This document shows, in pieces, positions 28,681 through 39,608 of a stretch of DNA of 64,000 nucleotides. The stretch covers positions 331,629-395,628 of the forward strand of contig MKVW01000009.1 in NCBI GenBank assembly GCA_001898965.1. Direction: 5' to 3'. The stretch's first letter is position 1. Each line of letters starts with the position of its first letter. The translations under genes were made by a program, and so were the position numbers. The DNA is from Rhizobiales bacterium 62-17 (lineage in GTDB: Bacteria; Pseudomonadota; Alphaproteobacteria; Rhizobiales; Beijerinckiaceae). Below the pieces are notes generated by a model. That model searched no databases, was not told the origin of the DNA, and saw nothing but the letters and a program-made list of their open reading frames with translations.

Positions 28681-31600
28681 GGCGTCAGATCCGCCCCCCG
28701 TCCCTCCGGCAGTTCCGGATGCCCGCGCAGCCGCGTCGCCAGCCCGTCGAACCACAGATAGATGACCGGTGTGGTGAACAGGGTCAGCACCTGGCTCACC
28801 AGGAGGCCGCCAACGATGCTCACGCCGAGCGGATGACGCAATTCCGAACCGACGCCGGAGCCGAGCATCAGCGGCAGCGCGCCGAGGATCGCCGCGGTCG
28901 TCGTCATCAGGATCGGCCGGAAGCGCAGCAGACAGGCTTGATAGATCGCCTCGCGCGGCGAGCGGCCCTCATGGCGCTGCGCTTCCAACGCGAAGTCGAT
29001 CATCATAATGGCATTTTTCTTGACGATACCGATCAGCAGAATGATGCCGATCAGCGCAATGATGGTCAGGTCTTCGCCGGCCAGCATCAGGGCCAGCAGC
29101 GCACCGATCCCGGCCGACGGCAGGGTCGAGAGAATGGTGATCGGGTGGATGAAGCTCTCATAGAGCACGCCGAGCACGATATAGACGGTCACCACCGCCG
29201 CCAGGATGAGGAACAGCTCGTTGCCCAGCGCCGCCTGGAAGGCCGCGGCCGTGCCCTGGAAAGTGGCGATAATGCTGGCCGGCATGCCGATCTCGGCCTG
29301 CGCCTGTTTGATGGCATCGACCGCATCGCCCAGCGAGGCATTCGGCGCCAGGTTGAACGAAATGGTCGTCGAGGGAAATTGTCCCATATGGGTGACTTGC
29401 AGCGGCGCCGTCTCGATGCGCGGCTTGGCGACGACCGAAAGCGGGATCGGATCGCCGCCCGTCGAGGTCGGCAGATAGATCGACGACAGCGACCGCAACG
29501 ACTGCTGCATGTCGGGCGACGCTTCGAGAATGACGCGCTGCTGGCTCGACGCGGTGAAAATGGTCGAGACGATACGCTGGCCGAACGCGTCATAAAGCGC
29601 ATTGTCGACGGTCGCCGGCGTCACGCCGAAACGGGCCGCCTGGCTGCGATCGATATCGACGAAGACCGAAAGGCCACGATCGGACAAATCGCTGGTGACA
29701 TCGGCGAGCTGCGGCAGAGTGCCGAGCTTGTCGACCAGTTTCGGCGCCCATTCCGACAGCTCCGCCGCATTGGCATCCTGCAGCACGAATTGATACTGCG
29801 TGCGACTGACCGTGCCGCTGATCGTCAAGTCCTGCACCGGCTGCATGTAGAGCGTCATGCCCGGCACCACCTGGGCGCTCTCCTTCAGCCGGTCGATCAC
29901 CGTCGTAATGTCGGACTGGCGCTGTTCGCGCGGCTTCAGATTGATCAGCATGCGCCCGACGTTAAGCGTCGTATTGGTGCCATCGACGCCGATGAAGGAC
30001 GACAGGCTGTCGATATCCTTATCCTTGAGAAGCACCGCCGCCAGCTTCTGCTGCCGTTCGGCCATGGCGGCGTAGGAGGTCGCCTGCGGTGCCTCGGTAA
30101 TGGCCTGGATGACGCCCGTGTCCTGAACGGGGAAGAAGCCCTTCGGGATAATGATGTAGAGATAGGCCGTCAGACCGAGGGTCGCCAACGCCACCAGCAG
30201 CGTCGCAGCCTGCCGGTCGAGCACCCAGGTGAGCATGTGGCCATAGCCGCGGATCACCCAATCGAAGAATTCGCGGCTGGCGCGCTGAAAGCGATTCTCG
30301 CGCACCTCCGCCTGCGCTTGCAGCAGCTTGGCGCAGGCCATCGGCACCAGCGTCAGCGACACCACCGCCGAAATCAGGATGGTGGTCGACAATGTGACGG
30401 CGAATTCGCGAAACAGCCGCCCGACCACGTCGCTCATGAACAGAAGCGGGATCAGCACGGCGATGAGCGAAACGGTGAGGGAGATAATGGTGAAGCCGAT
30501 CTGCTCGGAGCCCTTCAGCGCGGCTTCCAGCGGCGTATCGCCCTCCTCGATATAGCGCGAGATATTCTCGATCACCACAATGGCATCGTCAACGACGAAG
30601 CCGGTGGCGACGGTCAGCGCCATCAAGGACAGATTGTCGAGGCTGTAGCCGAACAGATACATGACGCCCAAGGTGCCGACCAGCGACAGCGGCACCGAAA
30701 GACTGGGAATGAGCGTGGCGCGGGCGCTGCGCAGGAAGACGAAGATCACCAGAACGACCAGGATCACCGCCAGGGTGAGTTCGTATTCGACATCGCGCAC
30801 CGAGGCGCGGATCGTCGTCGTGCGGTCGGTCAGCACCGTCACCTCGATGGCGCGCGGCAGCGAGGCTTCGAGCTGCGGCAGTAACCCCTTGATGCGATCG
30901 ACCACGTCGATGACATTGGCGCCGGGCTGGCGCTGAATGTTGACGATAATAGCCGGCGTCTCGTTCATCCAGGCGGCGAGCTTATTGTTCTCGGTGCCGT
31001 CGACGACCACGGCCACGTCGCTCAGCCGCACCGCCGCGCCATTCTTGTAGGCGACGATCAACGGTCGATATTGATCGGCGCTCTGCAATTGGTCGTTGGC
31101 GTTGACCGTATAGCCGCGCGTCGGCCCATCGAAATTGCCCTTCGGCTGATTGACATTGGCATTGCCGAGCGTCGTGCGCAGATCGTCGATATTGAGGCCA
31201 TAGGCCGCCAATTTGCGCGGATCGGCCTGCACGCGCACCGCCGGACGCTGCCCGCCGCTGAGGCTGACGAGACCGACGCCGGGCAATTGCGAGATCTTCT
31301 GCGCCAGCCGCGTGTCGGCCATCTGCTGCACGTCCCGCAAGGCCAACGTCTTGGAGGTGAGCCCAAGGGTGAGCACCGGCGCATCGGCCGGATTGACCTT
31401 GGCATAAATAGGCGGCGCCGGCAGATCGGCCGGCAGCAGATTGCCGGCGGCATTGATCGCGGCCTGCACCTGCTGTTCGGCGATATCGAGCGAAATGGCG
31501 AGGCTGAATTGGAGAGTAATGACCGAGGCACCCGCCGAGCTGATCGAACTCATCTGCTCCAGATTGGGGATCTGGCCGAGTTGCACTTCCAGCGGCGCGG

Positions 31601-31790
31601 TCACCGACGAGGTCATCACGTCCGGGCTCGCACCCGGATAAAACGTCTGCACCTGAATGGTCGGATAATCGACTTGCGGCAGGGCCGAGATCGGCAGGAA
31701 ACGAAACGCCAGCATGCCCGACAGCAGGATCGCAATCATCAGAAGGGTCGTTGCGACCGGCCGCAGGATGAACGGGCGTGACGGGTTCAT
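28677..31790 (-). CDS. mdtB: RND efflux permease, MdtB-like
   Basis: Inner-membrane multidrug permease of 1037 residues starting [21 protein letters not shown]. Family landmarks: [53 protein letters not shown] in the proton channel helix, and [16 protein letters not shown]. It is in register with the adaptor gene upstream (four-base overlap) and the second permease gene downstream (four-base overlap). Two unlike permeases in tandem are the MdtABC arrangement, linked elsewhere to bile salt, novobiocin or metal export. Confidence 0.92.
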   Translation of the reverse strand: MNPSRPFILRPVATTLLMIAILLSGMLAFRFLPISALPQVDYPTIQVQTFYPGASPDVMTSSVTAPLEVQLGQIPNLEQMSSISSAGASVITLQFSLAISLDIAEQQVQAAINAAGNLLPADLPAPPIYAKVNPADAPVLTLGLTSKTLALRDVQQMADTRLAQKISQLPGVGLVSLSGGQRPAVRVQADPRKLAAYGLNIDDLRTTLGNANVNQPKGNFDGPTRGYTVNANDQLQSADQYRPLIVAYKNGAAVRLSDVAVVVDGTENNKLAAWMNETPAIIVNIQRQPGANVIDVVDRIKGLLPQLEASLPRAIEVTVLTDRTTTIRASVRDVEYELTLAVILVVLVIFVFLRSARATLIPSLSVPLSLVGTLGVMYLFGYSLDNLSLMALTVATGFVVDDAIVVIENISRYIEEGDTPLEAALKGSEQIGFTIISLTVSLIAVLIPLLFMSDVVGRLFREFAVTLSTTILISAVVSLTLVPMACAKLLQAQAEVRENRFQRASREFFDWVIRGYGHMLTWVLDRQAATLLVALATLGLTAYLYIIIPKGFFPVQDTGVIQAITEAPQATSYAAMAERQQKLAAVLLKDKDIDSLSSFIGVDGTNTTLNVGRMLINLKPREQRQSDITTVIDRLKESAQVVPGMTLYMQPVQDLTISGTVSRTQYQFVLQDANAAELSEWAPKLVDKLGTLPQLADVTSDLSDRGLSVFVDIDRSQAARFGVTPATVDNALYDAFGQRIVSTIFTASSQQRVILEASPDMQQSLRSLSSIYLPTSTGGDPIPLSVVAKPRIETAPLQVTHMGQFPSTTISFNLAPNASLGDAVDAIKQAQAEIGMPASIIATFQGTAAAFQAALGNELFLILAAVVTVYIVLGVLYESFIHPITILSTLPSAGIGALLALMLAGEDLTIIALIGIILLIGIVKKNAIMMIDFALEAQRHEGRSPREAIYQACLLRFRPILMTTTAAILGALPLMLGSGVGSELRHPLGVSIVGGLLVSQVLTLFTTPVIYLWFDGLATRLRGHPELPEGRGADLTP

Positions 31791-33136
31791 GGCGATGGAC
31801 CGCCTTGATTGCGTCGGCTGCCGCCCTGGCCCGTGCCTTGTCCGCCCGGCCCGTTACGCTGTCCATTGCCAGGCTCGCGCGGCGCGGCGTTGGGGGCGCC
31901 CGGCTGCGCCGGCACGGCCGAGGCCGGTGCATTGGCATCGCGATGCACGTTGATATGGGCGCCGTCGCGCAGCCTGTCGATGCCGTCGACGACGACGGCT
32001 TCGCCGGCCTTCAGCCCGTCGCGAATTTCGACACGCTCGCCATTGGTCGTCCCCAAAGTGACCTTGCGCACCGAGACCGTGCTGTCGGCATTCACCACAT
32101 AAACGAACGTGCCGGGTGAGCCACGCTGGATCGCTGGCGTCGGCGCGATCACCACATTGTCGCGTCGCTCGACGAGCAGCTCCACATTGACGAATTGATT
32201 GGGATAGAGGCCGTGGTTGGCATTGTCGAACATGCCACGCAGCTTGATCGTGCCCGTCGTCGTATCGATCGCGCTGTCGAACGTGCTCAGCTTGCCGTCG
32301 GCCAGTTTGCTGTTGCCGGTACGATCGAAGGCCGTCACCGGCAGGGTCGCGCCACTGGCGAGGCGCTGGCGGATCGCCGGCAATTGATCTTCCGGAACGG
32401 TGAACAGCACGCTGATCGGCTGCAATTGCGTGATCACCACGATGCCGTTGGTATCGGTCGGTGTGACATAATTGCCCTGGTCGATGAGGCGCAGGCCGGC
32501 CCGGCCATCGACCGGCGAAACGATGCGGGTGAAGACCAGATTGACTTCGGCCGCCTTGACGCTCGCCTGATCGGCCTCGACGGTGCCCTGATATTGCGCC
32601 ACCAGGGCCACCTGAGTGTCCAGCGTCTGGCGCTGCACCGCATTCTGCGCCGCCAATTGCTGATAGCGCTTCAGATCGACCTGGGCGCCTTGCAGCATCG
32701 CTTGATCGCGCGTGAGCTGACCTTTCGCCTGCGCCAAGGCCGCCTCATAGGGACGCGGATCGATCTGCGCCAGCAGATCGCCTTTCTTGACTTCCTGCCC
32801 CTCGGTGAAGGCCACCTGAACGAGCTGACCGCTGATCTGCGTGCGCACCGTGATCGTCGCCAGCGACGTCACCGTGCCCAGCGCATCGAGCGCGATGTCG
32901 ATACTACCGGTGCTGATCGCCGCGACACCGACGGAGGCGGGCGGCGCGCCGCGGCGCACCTGGGCGGGGCCGGACTGCCCGGCCGGCTGCTGACGATGCG
33001 TCCACCAATAGGCGCCGACCGCGAGCAGAGCGAGAACGATAAGCCAGACGATCCCCGATCCACGCGATCGGCGCTGCGTCGGATTGACGACGTCCTTTTC
33101 CTTCGGAGGATCGACACGTTGCTCCAAAGCCGCCAT
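31787..33136 (-). CDS. mdtA: RND periplasmic adaptor, MdtA-like
   Basis: Membrane-fusion protein of 449 residues. A membrane anchor ([18 protein letters not shown], about 28-45) precedes the lipoyl/hairpin region ([32 protein letters not shown]) and a beta-barrel region ([27 protein letters not shown]). The C-terminal 45 residues are a Gly/Pro/Gln/Asn-rich tail. ATG 33136, with AGG six bases upstream, is preferred over TTG 33142. It leads the adaptor-permease-permease-channel operon. No pump regulator gene lies beside it. Confidence 0.9.
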   Translation of the reverse strand: MAALEQRVDPPKEKDVVNPTQRRSRGSGIVWLIVLALLAVGAYWWTHRQQPAGQSGPAQVRRGAPPASVGVAAISTGSIDIALDALGTVTSLATITVRTQISGQLVQVAFTEGQEVKKGDLLAQIDPRPYEAALAQAKGQLTRDQAMLQGAQVDLKRYQQLAAQNAVQRQTLDTQVALVAQYQGTVEADQASVKAAEVNLVFTRIVSPVDGRAGLRLIDQGNYVTPTDTNGIVVITQLQPISVLFTVPEDQLPAIRQRLASGATLPVTAFDRTGNSKLADGKLSTFDSAIDTTTGTIKLRGMFDNANHGLYPNQFVNVELLVERRDNVVIAPTPAIQRGSPGTFVYVVNADSTVSVRKVTLGTTNGERVEIRDGLKAGEAVVVDGIDRLRDGAHINVHRDANAPASAVPAQPGAPNAAPREPGNGQRNGPGGQGTGQGGSRRNQGGPSP

Positions 33137-33142
33137 CTCCAA

Positions 33143-33481
33143 CCTGCTTCAGCTTCGATATGTCGAAATTCGCGAGAGCCGTCGAATTAACAGTTTGCAA
33201 GAATCACGGGATCGAGAATCGCAGATCGAACGCTTCACTATTCCCCAACCGGGGCCACGCCGCCAACGAAGCCTCCGTGTCGCCGCGCGCCACCCACGCA
33301 CCAAAGGCTCTAAGCCGATGAAATATCTAAAATATACCGATTGTGGCGGATAGACAAATACGGCTTTGGTCGCGCCACTGAAACGGGCCTGAGCGATCAC
33401 GACAATGTGCGCTTCGCTGGAGGGCATCGCGGGGCGACAGATTTGCTGGGGTAATCCGACACGAACGGCATTGCTCGCACC
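33143..33481. other. Intergenic gap between mdtA and pdxH-like gene
   Basis: About 340 bases between divergent genes. The A/T-rich stretch near 33318-33360 (ATATCTAAAATATACCG) is a candidate promoter area for mdtA or pdxH. No clear operator, RNA or reading frame is seen. Confidence 0.35.
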
Positions 33482-34195
33482 ATGCTCGGCGAGCCCGTGC
33501 TACAGCACATGCATGTCGTGCCAAGCTGGGATTTCGCACCGATGTCGATGATGAGGGACAAGCTTCGCGCTCTGAAATCCTTGGCGGGTCCCTACACGCC
33601 CTTCGATCCGTCAACGGCGCCGGATGATCCCACCGACCTGTTCGCGCAATGGCTGCAGATGGCTATCGATGCCGGCCTTCGCGAACCACATGCCATGACA
33701 TTGTCGACGGTCGACGAAAAAGGTTTCGCCGATGCCCGCGTTCTGATCCTGAAGAATGTCGATGAACATGGCTGGCACTTTGCCATCACCAAATCGAGCC
33801 CGAAGGGCAAGCAGATCGCCGCCAATCCAAATGTGGCCTTGACCTTCTATTGGCCGACACTCGGCCGGCAGGTCTGTATCAGGGGCGTGGCTTGCGACAT
33901 GGGCGCCGCAGTCCGCGACGCTGATTTTCTCGCCCGCCCAGTCGGATCGCGTGCCGGCGCGCTGCTGGAACGCCAGAGCGACGTTCTCGACGATGAAAGC
34001 GAACTCGACAATGGCCTCGAACAGCAGCGCCAGCGCATTGCCGCCGACCCGCAGCTCGTTTCAACCAATTGGGCGGTCTATGCGGTGAAACCGGCCGAGA
34101 TCGAGTTCTGGCAAGGCAATGAGGAACGCCGCCATGTCCGTTTGAACTATCGGCGCGACGGCCACACATGGCTCCGCGAACGCCTCTGGCCATGA
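33482..34195 (+). CDS. pdxH: Pyridoxamine 5'-phosphate oxidase family protein
   Basis: FMN-dependent oxidase that makes pyridoxal phosphate, or a close homologue, 237 residues. Conserved segments: RVLILKNVDEHGWHFAITKSSPKGKQI, NPNVALTFYWPTLGRQVCIRG, RPVGSRAGA and the C-terminal EFWQGNEERRHVRLNYRR with WLRERLWP, matching the PdxH signature end. The N-terminus is uncertain; ATG 33542 or 33548 would remove 20-22 residues, and ribosome-binding sites are weak for all. Monocistronic, convergent with the binding-protein gene at 34312. Confidence 0.82.
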   Translation: MLGEPVLQHMHVVPSWDFAPMSMMRDKLRALKSLAGPYTPFDPSTAPDDPTDLFAQWLQMAIDAGLREPHAMTLSTVDEKGFADARVLILKNVDEHGWHFAITKSSPKGKQIAANPNVALTFYWPTLGRQVCIRGVACDMGAAVRDADFLARPVGSRAGALLERQSDVLDDESELDNGLEQQRQRIAADPQLVSTNWAVYAVKPAEIEFWQGNEERRHVRLNYRRDGHTWLRERLWP

Positions 34196-34250
34196 CCGAT
34201 GAAGACAGCCCATCGCCGCCTTTGATAGATTTCCACCACCCAGAATCGAA

Positions 34251-34276
34251 CAGGCAGGCGATGGCTCGCCTGCCTG
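34251..34276. terminator. Hairpin between convergent genes
   Basis: Perfect 11-base arms CAGGCAGGCGA and TCGCCTGCCTG around a TGGC loop, between the stops at 34195 and 34312. No long T-run follows, so termination could be bidirectional but not strong. Confidence 0.55.
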
Positions 34277-34311
34277 CCTATTAGAGTATCGATCCCAGCC
34301 GAAAACCGTGC

Positions 34312-35478
34312 TTACGGCTTGCACTGCGCGGCGAAGGGATCGACGTAGTTCGTCAGGATCGTGCCCGTCGTCTTCAACGTCGGCGCACCGCTTGCGTCCT
34401 TCTCGACTTTCATCGCATACCAATTCTGGATCGGATGCTGATTGGCGCCGAACTTGAAGGGACCGCGCACCGATTCAAAATCCGCTTGCAGCATCGCGGT
34501 GCGGAACGCTTCGGTGTCGTCGATCTTGCCACCCGTCTTGCGCAGCGCCGCGCCAATGGCGAGCGCCGTGTCGTAGCCCTGCGCCGCATACATCGTCGGC
34601 ACACGGCCATAGGCCTTTTCGAAAGCGGCGACGAAGGTCTTGTTGGCCGCATTGTCGAGATCGGTGTTCCAATGTCCGGAAACGTTCAGTCCGACGGCGG
34701 CCTCGCCGACCGCCTTGAGAATGGCGTGATCCATCGAAGGCTCGGCGATCACCATCGGAATCGTGCCGAGCAGACCCGCCTGCTGATATTGGCGCAGGAA
34801 GGCGATGCCGAGACCGCCGGGATGGAACTGGAACACCACATCGGGCTTGGCGGCGCGGATCTGCGCCATCTCGGCGGCAAAGTCTGTCTGATCGAGGCGC
34901 GTATAGATTTCGCCGATCACCTGACCTTCGAAGAAGCGCTTGAAGCCGGTGATCGCATCGCGGCCGGCGGCATAGTTCGGCGCCAGGACGAAAGCTCTTT
35001 TGTAACCGAGCTGCGTCGCATTGCGGCCGGCGCTGCCCTGCATCGTATCGGTGAGCCAGGACATCACGAAATAATTGCGATGGCATTCGCGGCCGGCGAA
35101 TTCCGACGGGCCGGCGTTCGGGCTGATGACGATGCCGCCGGCATCGACCACGTCGGGCACCACGGCGGAGGCGACATTGGAGAAGACCAGGCCGCTGATC
35201 AGCTTGATCTTGTCGACGCTCATCATCCGCTCGGCGATCTGCTTGCCCTGGCCGGGCTTGAGGCCGTCGTCCTCAATGACCATTTCGATCGGCGCGCCAC
35301 CGAGCTTGCCATCGGCCATGTCAACGGCGAGCTTGAAGCCGTCGCGCACGTCCTGCCCGAGATAACCCGCGGGTCCCGACAGCGTCGTGATCATGCCGAT
35401 CTTGACCGGCTGTTGCGCCATCGCTGCCGTCACCAGCCCTGAGAGGGCCAGCCCTAAAAGCAATCCACCGCGTTTCAT
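34312..35478 (-). CDS. ABC transporter substrate-binding protein, Peripla_BP_6
   Basis: Periplasmic receptor of 388 residues with a Sec signal (MKRGGLLLGLALSGLVTAAMA). The mature start QQPVKIGMITTLSGPAGYLGQDVRDGF is typical of LivJ-like receptors, as are SVDKIKLISGLVFSNVASAVVPDV and YAAGRDAITGFKRFFEG. Permease and ATPase genes are absent nearby, so it may use membrane components encoded elsewhere. It lies downstream of an SDR, Bug and BKACE gene set on the same strand, separated by 199 bases. Confidence 0.87.
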   Translation of the reverse strand: MKRGGLLLGLALSGLVTAAMAQQPVKIGMITTLSGPAGYLGQDVRDGFKLAVDMADGKLGGAPIEMVIEDDGLKPGQGKQIAERMMSVDKIKLISGLVFSNVASAVVPDVVDAGGIVISPNAGPSEFAGRECHRNYFVMSWLTDTMQGSAGRNATQLGYKRAFVLAPNYAAGRDAITGFKRFFEGQVIGEIYTRLDQTDFAAEMAQIRAAKPDVVFQFHPGGLGIAFLRQYQQAGLLGTIPMVIAEPSMDHAILKAVGEAAVGLNVSGHWNTDLDNAANKTFVAAFEKAYGRVPTMYAAQGYDTALAIGAALRKTGGKIDDTEAFRTAMLQADFESVRGPFKFGANQHPIQNWYAMKVEKDASGAPTLKTTGTILTNYVDPFAAQCKP

Positions 35479-35677
35479 CTTGGGCTCCTGTTTTTATTTC
35501 AGTTTTGGGCCTCAACACGCGCTACTGATAGCTTCAACGCGTAGGCATACGGGCGCGAAACGGCCACTGCACGCGCACGAGGCGGCCGGATCATGCGATC
35601 CGGACCGACCCTTGAGAATTCGACATATTCGTATGAATGCAGATGTTTTGGCGATGAATCGCCAGCCTATCCCGAAC

Positions 35678-36439
35678 CTACAGATGCCGGCCCTCGTCCA
35701 CCGGCACGACGATGCCCGTCGAACTCGTCAGATTGACGATGCAGGCGATCACGGCGCGGGCAACGTCATCGGGCGTGGTGACATGGGCGAGCGGCAGCCG
35801 CTCGGCGGTCTTCTGCAGTTGCTCAAGCGTCCGGCCCGGTACAAAATCCGTATCGACGCCCGCCGGCGAAACGGAGAAGACGCGAATTTTCGGGGCCAGC
35901 ACTTTCGCCAATGCGATGGTCAGCGCATCGACACCGGCTTTCGCGGCGAGATAGGCCAGGCTGCTGCCAAGGCCCGTGCGCGCCGCGATCGATGAAATAT
36001 TGACGATGGCCGCGCCGCTGCCGCGCTCCAGCAACGGACGGAAGGCGCGCACCATCGCAAAGGGGCCGCGCAGATTGACCGCAACCGTGCGATCGAAAAT
36101 ATCGTCCGTCAGTTTGTTGAGATCCTGAGCGGGCACGGGCGTCGTCGCGCCGCCGCAATTGACCAGCGCATCGAGCCGGCCGTAGCGCTCCGCGACCACC
36201 TTCGCCGCCGCGCCGATAGAAGCTGGATCGTCGATTGCGATCCGCAGGGCAAGATGACCCTTGCCCTGCAGAGCCCCGACGACAGCATCGGCCCGTTCCT
36301 TGCGGCTGTTGTAACCGACCACGACGGCTGAACCCATCGCGGCGAGGCGCGCGGCCGTGGCCTGGCCGATCCCGCTGTTGGCACCCGTGACGAGCGCCAC
36401 CGTCGGGATCGACAGCGCCGGAATATCAAGACCGATCAT
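35678..36439 (-). CDS. Short-chain dehydrogenase/reductase
   Basis: NAD(P)-dependent oxidoreductase, 253 residues, classical SDR. Cofactor motif TGANSGIG (18-25), the NAG equivalent NCGGA (94-98), catalytic Ser149/150, Tyr163 and Lys167 (YLAAK). Substrate unknown. It starts seven bases after the Bug gene on the minus strand and is probably co-transcribed with it and the BKACE gene. Confidence 0.88.
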   Translation of the reverse strand: MIGLDIPALSIPTVALVTGANSGIGQATAARLAAMGSAVVVGYNSRKERADAVVGALQGKGHLALRIAIDDPASIGAAAKVVAERYGRLDALVNCGGATTPVPAQDLNKLTDDIFDRTVAVNLRGPFAMVRAFRPLLERGSGAAIVNISSIAARTGLGSSLAYLAAKAGVDALTIALAKVLAPKIRVFSVSPAGVDTDFVPGRTLEQLQKTAERLPLAHVTTPDDVARAVIACIVNLTSSTGIVVPVDEGRHL

Positions 36440-36446
36440 GCGAATC

Positions 36447-37427
36447 CTACATGGTGATGTTGGCGGCCTTGATCACCGGTGCCCATTTGCTGAGTTCACC
36501 GCCGATGAACGTTTTCAAATCATCCGGCGAGCCGCCGACGCCTTGCAAGGCATTCAGATTGAGAATGGACTTGCCACGCTCGCTCTTCAGAAAGGCGTTG
36601 ACGCCCTTGTTCATCTTGGCGACGATTTCCGGCGGCGTGCCCGTCGGCGCGACGATCGCATACCAGGCGGTCGCCTCGAAGCCTTTGAAACCCGCCTCCT
36701 GCACCGTCGGCACATTGGGCAATTGCGGCGCGCGCTGGCTGGTCGTCACCGCCAAGGCGCGAATCTTGTTGTCGTCGGCCAGCGGCACATAGGTCGGCAT
36801 GAAATCCATGACCACGTCGACCTGGCCCGAAAGCAGGTCCGCCATCAGCGGCGCCGTGCCGCGATAGGGCACGTTGGTCATCTCCACACCGGCGAACTGC
36901 TGAATGAGAACCGAGCTGATGTGGCCGAGCGTTCCGATGCCAGGATGACCGACATTGACCTTGCCGGGATTCTTCTTGGCATAGGCAATCAACTCGCCCA
37001 GCGTCTTGGCTGGAAAATCGAGCTTCGCTGAAATGGCGAGCGGCGATTTGGCAACCAGAATGACCGGCGTGAAATCGCGCTCGGAATCATAGGACAAGCC
37101 TTTGTACATGAGCTTGTTGAGCGCGATCGGCGCCGGCGTGCCGAACAGGAAGGTGTAGCCATCGGCCGCCGATTTCGCGACCGCCGCGCCACCGACATTG
37201 CCGCCGGCACCGCCGCGATTGTCGACGATGAACTGTCTGCCGAAATCCTCGCTCAAGGATTGCGCGACGGAGCGAGCCAGCGTGTCGACAGCGGAGCCGG
37301 CCGGGAATGGCACGAGCAAGGTGACCGGCCGATCCGGCCAAGCTTGCGAGGCATGGGCGGTGCCCGGAACGACATATGGCACCAGCGCGAGCGCAAGGCC
37401 GAATAAACCCAGAGACAATGAACGCAT
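36447..37427 (-). CDS. Bug/TctC-family solute-binding protein
   Basis: Periplasmic receptor of 326 residues with a signal peptide (RSLSLGLFGLALALVPYVV, cut near AHA-SQA). WPDRPVTLLVPFPAGSAVDTLAR and DNRGGAGGNVGGAAVAKSAADGYTFLFG match the family. ATG 37427 has GGAGGGGA nine bases upstream; a longer upstream frame is not used. No TctA/TctB partners. It lies between BKACE and SDR genes, suggesting uptake of a carboxylate processed by them. Confidence 0.87.
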   Translation of the reverse strand: MRSLSLGLFGLALALVPYVVPGTAHASQAWPDRPVTLLVPFPAGSAVDTLARSVAQSLSEDFGRQFIVDNRGGAGGNVGGAAVAKSAADGYTFLFGTPAPIALNKLMYKGLSYDSERDFTPVILVAKSPLAISAKLDFPAKTLGELIAYAKKNPGKVNVGHPGIGTLGHISSVLIQQFAGVEMTNVPYRGTAPLMADLLSGQVDVVMDFMPTYVPLADDNKIRALAVTTSQRAPQLPNVPTVQEAGFKGFEATAWYAIVAPTGTPPEIVAKMNKGVNAFLKSERGKSILNLNALQGVGGSPDDLKTFIGGELSKWAPVIKAANITM

Positions 37428-37471
37428 GCTTTTCCCCTCCCAGTTCAGGCCTGCGTGGCTTGATGGATTCC

Positions 37472-38362
37472 CTAACTCATGCAGCTCTCCCGCAGCCCCA
37501 GCATGTCGCGAGCCTGCCGTGCGGTGGCGACCTCTCCGCCCAAGGATTCGACGATGCGGCGCGCCTTCTCGACCATGAGCGCATTGGATGGCGCGAGAAC
37601 GCCTCTCTCCAGATAGATCGCATCCTCCAGGCCGACGCGGACATGGCCGCCGGCGAGATAGGATTGCGCCACCATCGGAAAGGCCGAACGGCCGGTGCCG
37701 AAAGCGGTCCACACCGTGCCGGGCGGCAAAAGCCCACGCGCGTAAAGCACGGTCTCAGGCGACGGCTGAAAACCGTATTTCACGCCCATGACGATCGAAC
37801 ACAGAACCGGACCATCGAGCGTGCCATCGCCGACGAGATCGCGGCACAGAGCGATGTCGCCTGAATCAAACAATTCGATCTCCGGTTTCACGCCGGCCTG
37901 GCGGATCACCGCCGCCATGCGGCGAATGTTGCCCGGCGTGTTGATGACGACCTCCTTGCCGGAGTTCATCGTGTTGAGATCGAGGGTGCAGATATCAGGC
38001 TTGAGCAGCGCGATATGCGCCACGCGATCTTCCGGCCGCATCAGCGTCGTGCCGGGGCCGGCGATTTTCGGATCGTCCTTATCGGGCGCGAACCGGCCGC
38101 CCGGTCCGGTCGTCAGGTTGAGGATGACATCGGTATTCTTGGCGCGGATACGCGCGACGACATCGCGATAGTAATCGATCTCCATGGACGGCCGCCCGCT
38201 CTGGGGATCGCGCACATGAATATGCACGGCAGCGGCGCCAGCCTCTGCCGCGCCCAGGCAAGCCTCGGCGATATCCTGCGGCGTGATCGGCAAATGCGGT
38301 GTCATGTCGGGCGTGGTTTGATTGCCCGTCACGGCGCACGTGATGAGGACGCGCGATTGCAT
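37472..38362 (-). CDS. BKACE (DUF849) beta-keto acid cleavage enzyme
   Basis: Zinc enzyme of the beta-keto acid cleavage family, 296 residues. It condenses a beta-keto acid with acetyl-CoA and releases acetoacetate plus a new CoA thioester. Metal ligands His47 and His49 are in AAAVHIHVRDP; LNLTTGPGGRFAP, PDICTLDLNTMNSG and RVGLEDAIYLERGVLA are conserved. ATG 38362 is used because the fold starts at RVLITCAVTG. The substrate subgroup cannot be told from the sequence. It leads a likely BKACE-Bug-SDR operon. Confidence 0.88.
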   Translation of the reverse strand: MQSRVLITCAVTGNQTTPDMTPHLPITPQDIAEACLGAAEAGAAAVHIHVRDPQSGRPSMEIDYYRDVVARIRAKNTDVILNLTTGPGGRFAPDKDDPKIAGPGTTLMRPEDRVAHIALLKPDICTLDLNTMNSGKEVVINTPGNIRRMAAVIRQAGVKPEIELFDSGDIALCRDLVGDGTLDGPVLCSIVMGVKYGFQPSPETVLYARGLLPPGTVWTAFGTGRSAFPMVAQSYLAGGHVRVGLEDAIYLERGVLAPSNALMVEKARRIVESLGGEVATARQARDMLGLRESCMS

Positions 38363-38582
38363 CGGCGGTTCCAGCCCCCTCGAATGACCTGTTCGCTCTG
38401 GCCGTCCGCGACGGCGGCGCTGCTCAGGCTCTACGATGGGGAGAAGCCGCTGTCCGCGAAACGTCCGACCGTTTCGCATCACGGAACAGCGCGGGCTGCG
38501 AGCGATGCCATCCTAGCGCCGCGCCGATGACAACGTAGACTTATCACTTTGTAATTATTGGATTATTATCAATGGATCCGTG

Positions 38583-39224
38583 TCAGGCAAGACCGGGCAG
38601 CATGGCCTTGGCACCATCGAAGACCATTTCGACGGCGATGGCAGCGAGAATCATGCCCATCAGGCGGGTCATCACCACACGGATTTTCGATGACAGCAAT
38701 TTGCCGATCGTCGCGGCGAAAAAGAGAACGACGAACAAAGCGAGGAGGACGGCCAGCAGCACCACGCCGAACGATATGGAGCGTTCGACCTGATGCGATT
38801 GCGCCGCATAGACGATCAGGGTGGCGATGGTGCCCGGCCCGACGATCATCGGAAACGTCATCGGATAGAAAGCGATGCTGCTGTCTGGGCTCGCACTGTC
38901 TTCCGCGCGCTTCTCCTGTTCGCCCCGCTCGTGCGACGTGATGGGCTGACCATTGAGCATGGAAAGCGCGATGCCCAGAAGCACCAATCCGCCGGCAACG
39001 CGGAAGGAATCGATGGTGATGCCGAAGAAGTCGAGAATGTAGCGGCCCGCCAGGGAAATGATGATGCACATGATCGCCGTGTAAAGCAGGATCACGCGCG
39101 CCATGCTGCGCTGCTCGGCCACGGATTTGCCGGCGGTCATCGCCAAGAAGATCGGCAGATTGATGAACGGGTTCATGATGGCGAACAAGGCACCCAGGAA
39201 CTTGGTGGCAAAAGCAAAATCCAT
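38583..39224 (-). CDS. MarC-family integral membrane protein
   Basis: 213 residues, six predicted membrane helices, two of them with MNPFINLPIFLAMTAG and FPMIVGPGTIATLI, the repeated MarC/UPF0056 signatures. A charged cytoplasmic loop lies in the middle (HERGEQEKRAEDSASPD). Despite the name, a role in antibiotic resistance is unsupported; the transported compound is unknown. It is the last gene of a small minus-strand group. Confidence 0.88.
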   Translation of the reverse strand: MDFAFATKFLGALFAIMNPFINLPIFLAMTAGKSVAEQRSMARVILLYTAIMCIIISLAGRYILDFFGITIDSFRVAGGLVLLGIALSMLNGQPITSHERGEQEKRAEDSASPDSSIAFYPMTFPMIVGPGTIATLIVYAAQSHQVERSISFGVVLLAVLLALFVVLFFAATIGKLLSSKIRVVMTRLMGMILAAIAVEMVFDGAKAMLPGLA

Positions 39225-39257
39225 CGCTTCGTTTCTCGTCGAAAATAGCTGTGTCGC

Positions 39258-39599
39258 TTAGGGCTGTTGCGCATCGACCTTGGTGACGGCGACCAGAAGC
39301 GAAAGAACCTGTCGCGCCAACCGCTCCGCTTCTTCATCATTAAGCGACGAAATGGTGGCCTGAAGAAAATCGACGCCCGGCTGATCCCTCACACGCGTCG
39401 CCGCGTCGATGAGCATCGCATAGGCTTTCTTGATATCGGGGAATGCATCAAGATCGGCTTCCTCCGGAGCCGGCATGGAGCGAAAAGCAGCCAGCAAGCG
39501 CGTTTCGATATCGGCCGCGCCCACGAGGATTTCCGCTGCTGCCAGAAGTTGCTCGGCTTGATAAGACAGTTTCGGCATGACCACCGCCTTGTCGCTCAA
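39258..39599 (-). CDS. Hypothetical protein
   Basis: 113 residues, mostly helical and acidic, no signal peptide, no membrane segment, not recognised. It is nine bases downstream of the DUF488 gene and 33 upstream of marC, so co-transcription is likely. Confidence 0.6.
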   Translation of the reverse strand: MSDKAVVMPKLSYQAEQLLAAAEILVGAADIETRLLAAFRSMPAPEEADLDAFPDIKKAYAMLIDAATRVRDQPGVDFLQATISSLNDEEAERLARQVLSLLVAVTKVDAQQP

Positions 39600-39608
39600 T
39601 TCAACGCA

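Noticed and set aside
28719..30884. 721-codon plus-strand open frame opposite the MdtB-like gene
   Set aside because: Shadow frame; His/Arg/Asp/Gln-rich sequence with no recognisable domain.
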